From NCBI GenBank assembly GCA_021442155.1, contig CM038218.1, positions 58,308,268 to 58,372,267 on the forward strand: 64,000 nt of DNA, written 5' to 3'. The number at the start of each line of letters is the position of its first letter. Position 1 is the stretch's first letter. The translations under genes were made by a program, and so were the position numbers. The notes beneath the pieces were generated by a model. The model searched no databases. It saw only the letters and a program-made list of their open reading frames with translations, and was not told the DNA's origin. The stretch comes from Cymbidium sinense. Its lineage: Eukaryota > Streptophyta > Magnoliopsida > Asparagales > Orchidaceae. Positions 56,004-64,000 of this stretch are shown here, one piece after another.

Positions 56004-57744
56004 ATCCACAAATGATTTAACAATTTATCCACACATATACTAACAAAGTCATACATATACAATTTAAACATAATTTAACATAATCATATACTACTTATCT
56101 CGTAGTCTACGACGATAAACATAACTCACCCTTCTATCACATTTAGATGGTTACCTAAAAAAAATTAAAACTAACAATCAATAAAATTCAAGAAATTAAT
56201 GTTGTTACACTATAAGCAAAAGGCGAACTATGATTTATGTATATCACATGTACATAAAGAAATTTGCTCAAACAATCAAACATACGGGGGGTATACATAA
56301 ACATTTCAGATGACTTTTACTTTTACATTTATCATCCGCCTTGTGAGTCACCGCCTAAACCTTTACCAATACTCATCCAAAGGACAAAGAACCATTACCA
56401 TTTGCCAATTTTATCAATTTTTATCATTCGCACGGCATATCAAGGCTCCCTAAGCACTATAAAGTAACTCCACTTTCAACATACACATTCAAAGATACAA
56501 TTATATACATGATATTAATTCATAACTAACAAGAATCGCTTAACTTTATAAAACGACGTAATAATACGATCTAAAGATTGGTTATTATCCAAAGAAACAA
56601 GAAACTACATTACATGAAGAAAAAATAAATCACAACTGATGCGAAAAGTCATAATCATATAAATACGATTTCATCACAAGAAATTAAAGATATTTTATCA
56701 TAAATATAAGAACATAATTACTAATTTTAATTTAGCTCTGAATCTCCTTTCCTTTAATGCTTTCTTTAATCAAACTCTATAAAATAAAATATTGACGGAT
56801 CAATATTAAAGAATATTTTATTTTATTCATTTATTATCTACGATACTTACATATAGCTTTTATAAATTGACGCATTCATCAATATTCATCATATTTTTTA
56901 AATCAAGTTAAATTAATAAATAATAATAATGATAATAATCATATTTAGTTAATTTATTGATTAAATTATGTATATTTATTAGAAATAAGTTATTAATACT
57001 TAAGTTATATTTGCATGTAGCATGTAAAATTTAAATAATTAAGTTTAATTTATATTATACCTAAGAAAAGATAAAATTTAGCTCTCAATCTATTAATACA
57101 ATTAATCGTACTTTTACTACATCCATTTCATTTATAAGTTCTCCTAAATCTAATACTTTTATTTATTATTTTTCTTAAAATAATATCTTAAACTTAAATT
57201 TAATTTATGCTACATATTCTTAATTTAACTTATTGGTTGAAATCGATAAACCCTAAGTTAAAACTTGAAATGACATTAAAGTCAGAGATAATAACAAAAA
57301 TCGATTTTAATTAAACATATAATTATATAAATTATTTCAAACTTGACTTGGATTCTTATATTATGTGACTAATTCAAAGGAAAATTTTCAATTTACAATA
57401 ATTAAACTCTTATCTTATGTTAAGTTTCTCGGCCCTAAGATCCAAGCTCGTCGCTTGTCCAAAGTCACGCACACACCACTTCTTCCTCTCTGACTCACTC
57501 TTGTTCAACGCTTCCTCCTCTCTCGTCCGACAAAGCTCGTTAATGCATGAGAGTCAGCTTTCTCGTGCACTCATCTTCTTCCTCACCGACGACGCAAAAG
57601 CCCCTGGCAAGCCCTCTTACTCTCTTGCACCGTGAGTCTTCTTCTCTCTCTGATTTTGGGAGTTCTATTTCTGCTTGCAAACCGAACTCCCTCTTTGACT
57701 TTTTCCAATCCGCTAACATGTTGTATTTTTTTTTGTTTATTACA
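56004..57744 (-). repeat. 3' LTR of the nested chromovirus
   Basis: Parallels 60811-62644 nearly throughout (acaaatgatttaa, aatttatccacacatata; ttcaatttacaataattaaa; tctgattttgggagttc). About 110 bases present at the outer end of the other LTR (60697-60810) have no clear match here, so the end adjoining gag of element E is probably deleted. The open frames 57417-57783 fall within it and are not genes. Confidence 0.85.
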
Positions 57745-57804
57745 ATCTCTCCTCTTATAAAAATTTCGTTTCAAATTAAATGACATTAATAAATAAACAT
57801 ACCT

Positions 57805-60400
57805 TTAATTAAACAATTGAGGATAAAGTTCTGATCGATTTTCTCCCACGCCGCTTCGACCGATCCATGTTTCCATAAGATAACAAATGAAATTTCTATT
57901 CCCGAGATGCTTAACATCATAATCTATCCTTTCTCGCTCCTCCACAAATGTGAGATCCGGTTGAATATCAATAGATCCAATTATTTGTTTCATCAATAAT
58001 ATACTTTCGCAGAAGAGAAATATAAAATACATTGTGCACTCATTGCATGTGAGAAGGTAAAACCAATCTATAAGTCTTTTCTCAATTTTTTTTCAAGATT
58101 TCATATGGAACAATATAACATGGGTTCAACTTTCCAACTTTATCAAATCGTTTTATACCTTTCATGGGGCTGATTTTAAGAAATACAAATTCTCTCACTT
58201 CAAACTCTACTAGCCGATGTTTAGCATCATAATATTTCCCTACCTATCTTGAACAACTTTTAATCTATCACGAATTAATCGGATCTTTTTAGTGACTTTA
58301 TCTACTACATATGCACCAATGATTCTACTTTCACCTGTCTCCACCCAACAAAGCGTGTGATTTTTTTTCATACAATGCTTCATAGAGCCATACCAATACT
58401 GTTTATTATCAGAAATAAATGAATTTTCCAATTTCTCCAAAAGGATACAAAGTCAAGCAAATCTTCAAGTGTTTGAATTGTTCAGAATCCACCATCAGTT
58501 GAGGATCGGAATGCAAATTTCTTGAATTTTTCTCCACCTAGATGTAAATCCATCCCGACACACTATAGATTTTGGCATATAACTCAGATTTCATCAACAT
58601 ACTTCCTCAGTTTTTTCAACAAGATCGATTTGATGGATAAAGTGCGATATTTAGTCAACCTATTAATAATAACCCAAAGATCGATCCTCTTACGGATCTA
58701 GTAAGCCAATCACAAAATCATGGCAATATCATTCCATTTTCACTCGTATTGCGTACGTAAAGATCACTCCGATGTTCAAATTTAACCATCTTACATGATA
58801 CATTTAGACAAATTCAAATTTATACTTTTTTTCATTCGCCACCAAAATATTTCCTTAAGATTTTGATACATTTTATACCGGATGAATTGTATAATTAGAA
58901 TATGTGCTTCATGTAAGATGTCTTTCCTCAAATCTCCAACATCTGAATGAAACTCGCCATGATACTTCAAGAATCCCTCTTCATCGATTTCAAAATCTTC
59001 AGATAAATTTACCTACCAAATTTAAAATTTTAAAGTCATCATCTTCAAGTAAAGATTCTCAGTATGCTTTTTCAAATTTGATATGATAAATTTGATTTAA
59101 CAAAAGATGATCATCTAGATTTAATAATTGAAATTTTCAATTTTTCTAAATCTTTAATCAACTCTCCTATGAGAGATCAAATAACACTACTGATATTTTT
59201 CTACTTAAAGATCAACAATTACATTTGCTTCCCTGATGATGAATATCCAAATCATAATCCCGAATGAGTTCCAACCATCTCCTTGCCTTAAATTTAGCTT
59301 CGAAAAGATATATTTTAGCTTTCACGATGAAAACTTCACACCTTACTCCATATAAATAATGCCTCCAAATTTTTAATGCAAATATCATCGCTACTCTAGA
59401 TCATGGGATAATTTTTCATGATTTTTTTTAATTGCAAACATAAGAATCACTCTTCCATTATAAGTACACATCTCAAGCCTCTTAATGATGCATCATTATA
59501 AATTTGAAATCTTGTCCTGATGAATAGTTAATACCATTAAACAATTCTTCAATTTTAAAAGCCTCTTCACATCGAACATTCAAACTTGAGCTCGAAGTTA
59601 CCTCAATAGTGGCATTAATGACAATCTAAAAAACCCTTCAACTAATCTTCAATATCAATAAGAAACTTTAACTTTTGTGATGGTCCATTCAACTATTGTT
59701 CGATTTTACTCGATCCACTCAAACCCTTCACTACTAATCATGTGTCCCAAGAATATGATCTATTTAACCAAAATTCACACTTTAAAAAATTTTGCATTCA
59801 TTTCGTGAGCTTGAAATAATGTGAAGATGGTATGAGCTTCATCTCTAATAAATTAGAATATCATCTATAAATATAATCACAATCTAAAAAAGGGTTTAAA
59901 GATTCTATTCATAGATCCATAAATACATGGAGCATTTGTTAAGTCAAAAGACATCACCACAAACTCATAATGTTTCATCTTTGTATCAATGCGCTTTTGT
60001 ATATCTTCTTGATCCTAACGATGATAACCCGATCTTAATCAATCTTTGAAAATTCAAGTCCTTCTATGATCAAAAGATCATCAATTCTTGCGGGATATTT
60101 ATTCTTCAATGTGAGTTTGTTAAGCTCTCTAAAATCTATGCATACCTTTAAGCTCCCATCTTTCTTACAAATAATACTGAGTTCCCCAGATGTCAGGCGA
60201 TAAATCCCTTATCTAATAATTTGTATGATTCTTCAACTCTTGTAATTCTTTGATCGCCATTCTATATGGTATTTTCTGGTTTTGCACTTGAATTAAATCA
60301 ATAGAAATCTATTTCTCTAACCGAGGTAAACTTAAATCATCCAAAGATTTCTGGATTCTCTTTTACTAATGGTATATCCTCTAACTTCTTTACCTCTTTA
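57805..60400 (-). pseudogene. Chromovirus pol (RT, RNase H, integrase, C-terminal tail)
   Basis: On the minus strand: the linker KEVKKLEDIPLVKENPEIFG (about 60390-60330); RT with VLFVRKKDGSLK (about 60170), [20 protein letters not shown] and [15 protein letters not shown]; integrase core pieces (VIINRLTKYRTLSIKSILLK; TIQTLEDLLDF); VTKKIRLIRDRLKVVQDR (to 58240); and a tail IQPDLTFVEERERIDYDVKH (about 57960) in chromodomain position, ending ELYPQLFN at the stop near 57805. RNase H lies around 59600-59280 but is poorly preserved. Many stops; inactive. Confidence 0.85.
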
Positions 60401-60683
60401 GTAACATCAATAACTTGAAAACCTTCATAGCCACAAGATCTTGAACTTTCAAGCAAGACACTATCATTTGTAAATGCATCTATACTAATTTGCACAAATT
60501 TTCAATTTCTCTATTTTCACCCATAACATCTTAATTGATTAGTAGAAGCACAAATTTATTATAACCGTTATACATAAATCAATATAATCATATGCAAATA
60601 TCTTCATAAAATTTATCATCTTTCTAATGACTCTTTGATTATGATCATACTTATGTCCCTAAATATAATCACATGCAAATTTT

Positions 60684-60695
60684 GCTCTGATACCA
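60684..60695 (-). promoter_or_regulatory. Primer-binding site of the chromovirus
   Basis: The minus strand reads TGGTATCAGAGC, complementary to the 3' end of plant initiator methionine tRNA, the usual primer of chromoviruses. It lies directly inside the right LTR. Confidence 0.85.
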
Positions 60696-60696
60696 C

Positions 60697-62644
60697 TCTT
60701 ATCACGACCTGGCCCGGGGGCTTGGAATACCAGTGAACGAGCGGTTGGATAAAAAAAAAAACTTTCATAACACTTTCTTAAATAAAATCTCCAATCATAC
60801 AGTCACTACTACAAATGATTTAATAATTTATCCACACATATATACTAACAAAGTTCATATGATATACAATTTAAATATAATTTAACATAACCCACATAAT
60901 TACTATCTCCTCTCTTTTAGAATAAACATAACACTCCCTTCTATCATTTAGTGATGCTACCAAAAAAATTAAACAACTAATAACAATAAATAAAATTCAA
61001 AATTATTATGTTACACTATAGAAAAACAAGAAAGTAAAGATGACGCCATTTTATTATCACATGCATAAAAGAAATTTGCTCAAACAATCAAACATATGGG
61101 GGGTAGGTATACATAAATATTTCGTATGAACTTTTACTTTTACATTTATCATCCGTCGTAGGAGTCACCGTCTAAACATTTATCAATACTCATCCAAAGG
61201 ACAAGCAGACATTACCATTTGCCAATTTCATTGACCCTTTTTCATTTTGCATATATCATATTCCCCACACTATAGAAAGTGAACTCCACTTTCAACATAC
61301 ACATTCATAAGATACAATTATATAACGCATATTAATTCATAACTAATAAGAATCAATTAACTTTATAAAACGAAGTATTAATATCATCTAAGATTTGTTA
61401 TTATCCAACATGAAGAAACAAGAATTACATCACAATTTATAAAGAAAATAAATCACAACTCAAGATGGAAAAAGTCATAATCATATAAATACAATTTCAT
61501 CACAAAAATTAAATATATTTTACCATAAATGTAAGAACATAATTACCCACTTTAATTAATTTCTCAATCTTCTTTTCCTTTAATGCTTATTTCCTTAATC
61601 AAAACTATAATAAAATATTGATTGATCAATATTAAAGAAATATATTTTATTTTATTTATTTCTTATCTACGATACTTATATATACTTTTATAAATCGACG
61701 CGATTCATCAATATTCATCGTATTTTCTAAATCAAGTTAAATTAACAATTAATAATAATAATGATAATAATCATATTTAGTTAATTTATTTATTAAATTA
61801 TGTACATTTATTAGGCTAAATATCAAGTTAATACTTAAGTTATATTTTGCACGTAGTTTATAAAATTTAAATAATTAAGTTTAATTTATATTATGCTTAA
61901 GGAAAGGTAAAATTTAGCTCTTAATCTATTAATACAATTAATCGTACTTTTACTATATCCATTTCATTCATAAGTTTCAAATGTTTGCATTTCATTTATA
62001 GGTTCTCCTAAATTTAATACTTTTATTTATTATTTTTCTTAAAATGATATTCTTAAACTTAAATTTAGTTTATGCTACATATTCTTAATTTAACTTATTT
62101 GCTGAAATCGATAAACCCTAAGTTAAAACTTGAAATGACATTAAAGTCAGAGATAGTAATAAAATCAGATTTTTAATTAAACATATAATTATATAAATTA
62201 TTTCAAACTTAACTTATGGATTCTTATATTATATAGAGGTGACTAATTCAAAGGAAAATTTTCAATTTACAATAATTAAACTCTAACCTTATGTTATAAG
62301 CTTCGATTTGCCCTAAGATCCAATAAGCGGCTTTGTCCAAAGTCACGCACCCACTCCCTCTTCCTCTCACCGCTCGCAACACGGCTTCCTCCTTCTCGGC
62401 GACTAAAGCTCGCGCTCAATGACGAGTAGAGCACCACCTGTGGCACCTCCTCTTCTTCTTCTCGGCCGACGACGATTAAAGCCCTCCGGCGGAAGCCTCA
62501 CTCGGCTAGAACGCAGTTGAGTCTTCCTTCTCTCTCTCTCTCGCTTTTGGGAGTTCAATGGTTTGCAAACTGAACTCTCCTAGACTTTTCCAATCCGCAG
62601 CACCGGTTGTATTTTTTTATTTTTTTATTTTTTCGGTTATTACA
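60697..62644 (-). repeat. 5' LTR of the nested chromovirus
   Basis: The minus strand starts TGTAATAACCG at 62644 and ends near 60697. It includes the ccaggtcgtgata end that adjoins the primer site. A few simple tracts differ from the other copy. Confidence 0.85.
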
Positions 62645-62879
62645 GCTATCTTTAGCTAGCTGTTGCTGAACACTTTTAGGCGGTCGTGTGAACGTACCAT
62701 GGAGCCATGAAATTTCTAGGTAAAGTTATCAGTGGATATTTAATACAACTGACGGCTTGTTATTTAAAGGTTGTGAGCAACGTATAAGAGGAGATTTTGC
62801 AGTTGGGAAGTAAAAAATGGAAGTAGCTTAGGAGCTACAAAAGCTATAGAAAAGTCGACGAGACTTTTTGAATAAGCTC

Positions 62880-64000
62880 TTTTAATGCTGAATTAAGAGG
62901 CAAATTGATATTAACTCTCAGGGAGTATAGGGATGTCTTTGTCTGGTCCTTTGTTAAGATGTCAGCTGTTGATACATATGTCCTCTGTCATAGGCTGAAT
63001 GTTGATCTCAGAGCTCGGCCAATCAACCAAAAGATGAGGCTTGTGGTGACAACACTTAGTGAACTAATTCACGGAGAAGTTAAGAAGCTACTTGATGCAT
63101 GATTTATCCAAGAGGTTCATTATCCAGACAATGTCATTATGGTATTAAAGTCAAACGACAAATGAAGAATGTGTGTTAGCTTCACAAATCCCAACTTAGC
63201 ATGCCTTAAAGCTAGTTACCCCTTGCCACATATTGATGCCCTAGTCGACTCTGTTGTCGGCTACTCAGTTATGAGTTTTCTTGGCATTTTTTTTGTTATC
63301 ACGAAATTATGATGTGCCTTGTGGATGGCGCAAAGACTATGTTTATTACAATGGATGGAGTGTATTGTTATAGTATAATATCCTTTGGGCTAAGAAATGT
63401 CGGCGCTACATATCAGTGGCTAATGGATGTAATATTTTCTAATAAAAATAAATAAATGTTGAAGTGTATATTGATAGCTTGTTAATTAAAAGCGGGTTGC
63501 CAAAATAGCACATCAGAGACTTGAAGAAGACATTCAACATATTGAGGCGATTCAACATGAAGCTTAATCCACTCATATGTACTTTTGGAGTTGGGTTGAG
63601 TTCTTGATTATCAACTCACTTTATAAGACATCAAAGTTAATCATGAGAGGGTCAAAGCAATTTTGGAAATGTTATCTCTCAGAAATACCAAGGAGACCCA
63701 AGTGCTAACAGTTCAAATTGCTTGTTTGAGTTGATTCATTTCGAAGTCTAGAGATAGATGTTTCACCTTCTTCAAGGTGCTGAGGATTTCTAAATATTTT
63801 ACCTACTCTAAAGAGTGCGAACGAGCATTCATTTAATTGAAGAAACTCTTATCATCTCCACCGCTCCTCTTAAGCTCAAAAACTAATGAGTTTTTCATGT
63901 ATCTTGGCGTAGAAAGAGAAGCCGTTAGTTCTATTTTACTACAAGAAGAGAATAGAAATCAATTTCTTATATATTATGTTAGCAAAGTTCTCAGTGGAGC
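62880..64000 (+). pseudogene. pol of element E: RT and start of RNase H
   Basis: Linker LTLREYRDVFVWSFVKMSAV at about 62913; LIHGEVKKLLDAXFIQEVHY-type segment at 63070-63120; RMCVSFTNPNLACLK (about 63165) and SYPLPHIDALVDSVVGYSVM (about 63217), the RT palm. GVYCYSIISFGLRNVGATYQ (63358-63417) and NMKLNPLICTFGVG (about 63556) follow. RNase H begins near 63800 (KKLLSSPPLLLSSKTNEFF; REAVSSILLQEENRNQF; YVSKVLSGA) and runs off the window. The YVDD box is damaged (about 63460-63490) and several stops interrupt. Confidence 0.88.

Larger units (their letters stand above)
55995..62644 (-). mobile_element. Nested minus-strand chromovirus (Tekay/Del-like Ty3/gypsy)
   Basis: Two direct repeats of 1.75-1.95 kb (about 56004-57744 and 60697-62644) are its LTRs. 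Reading on the minus strand, the 5' LTR is the right one. It is followed by a primer site TGGTATCAGAGC (60695-60684), typical of initiator-Met tRNA priming. Pol runs from about 60400 to 57810, then a purine tract aagaggagagat lies just before the left LTR, which begins TGTAATAAAC at 57744. gag and protease are missing: only about 280 bp separate the primer site from the RT linker. Pol is full of stops. Long LTRs and the integrase tail suggest the Tekay lineage. Confidence 0.88.
54130..64000 (+). mobile_element. Second Ty3/gypsy (Tat-like) element E, interrupted by a nested chromovirus
   Basis: Plus-strand gag lies at 54579-about 55990, and plus-strand RT and RNase H at 62880-64000. Between them a minus-strand element (about 55995-62644) is inserted. 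A candidate 5' LTR starts near 54130 (TGTCAAGCCAAATCG) with a TATAAATAAAG box at 54377. The element runs off the right edge. Its RT differs clearly from that of the 1-8788 family. Protease and part of gag fall at the insertion and were not recognised. Confidence 0.8.

Noticed and set aside
57417..57783. Overlapping frames of 72 and 78 codons
   Set aside because: Inside the chromovirus LTR; the other LTR copy (62280-62640) does not keep these frames.
1..64000. tRNA or rRNA genes
   Set aside because: No cloverleaf with A and B boxes and no rRNA-like segment was recognised by eye. The only tRNA-related sequence is the retroelement primer site at 60684-60695. A tRNAscan run would settle it.

Overview
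This window is nuclear DNA of a flowering plant, most likely a eudicot (species not resolvable by eye). The grounds are GT-AG introns, plant-type lineages of Ty3/gypsy elements (Tat and chromovirus), a Mutator-like transposon with a plant mobile domain (PMD) gene, and two plant gene families: citrate-binding-protein-like / PL7-fold genes and WDR83. Most of the 64 kb is mobile DNA in various stages of decay.

Layout. (1) 1-8.8 kb: the 3' part of a degenerate Tat-lineage Ty3/gypsy element (gag, protease, RT, RNase H, second 'archaeal-type' RNase H, integrase). It carries an extra, apparently intron-containing gene on the opposite strand, 3'-UTR tandem repeats and a 3' LTR. (2) 9.5-29.3 kb: three relics of one citrate-binding-like gene (-, +, -). 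Each has a different lesion, and they are separated by a 6.36-kb Mutator-like element (transposase plus PMD gene, ~85-bp TIRs, 9-bp target duplication), a 694-bp tandem duplication, a related non-autonomous TIR element, and a second Tat element (22.1-27.9 kb). That second element keeps gag-protease but lost the rest of pol, and it sits in the intron of the middle gene copy. (3) 30-38.2 kb: two minus-strand solo LTRs of the same Tat family with matching 5-bp duplications, a hAT-type MITE with a perfect 8-bp duplication, and a third, entirely non-coding Tat-family element with a perfect 5-bp duplication. (4) 39.0-53.2 kb: a WDR83/MORG1 orthologue, seven exons readable without lesions (276 codons). 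It has a 12.8-kb second intron full of repeats and a likely GC-AG intron; its last exon is not seen. (5) 53.2-64 kb: the expected last intron, holding a second Tat-like element (+), split by a nested minus-strand chromovirus with ~1.9-kb LTRs and a Met-tRNA-type primer site.

The only gene that looks functional is WDR83, and it is incomplete in this window. The most unusual content is the antisense spliced gene inside the Tat element, the PMD gene inside the Mutator-like element, the Tat family's size series (coding, gag-only, non-coding, solo LTR) within 38 kb, and a long-armed inverted-repeat element in WDR83 intron 2. Many coding frames are broken by small indels. Most are probably age, but some could be sequencing error in a high-copy, GC-rich context.
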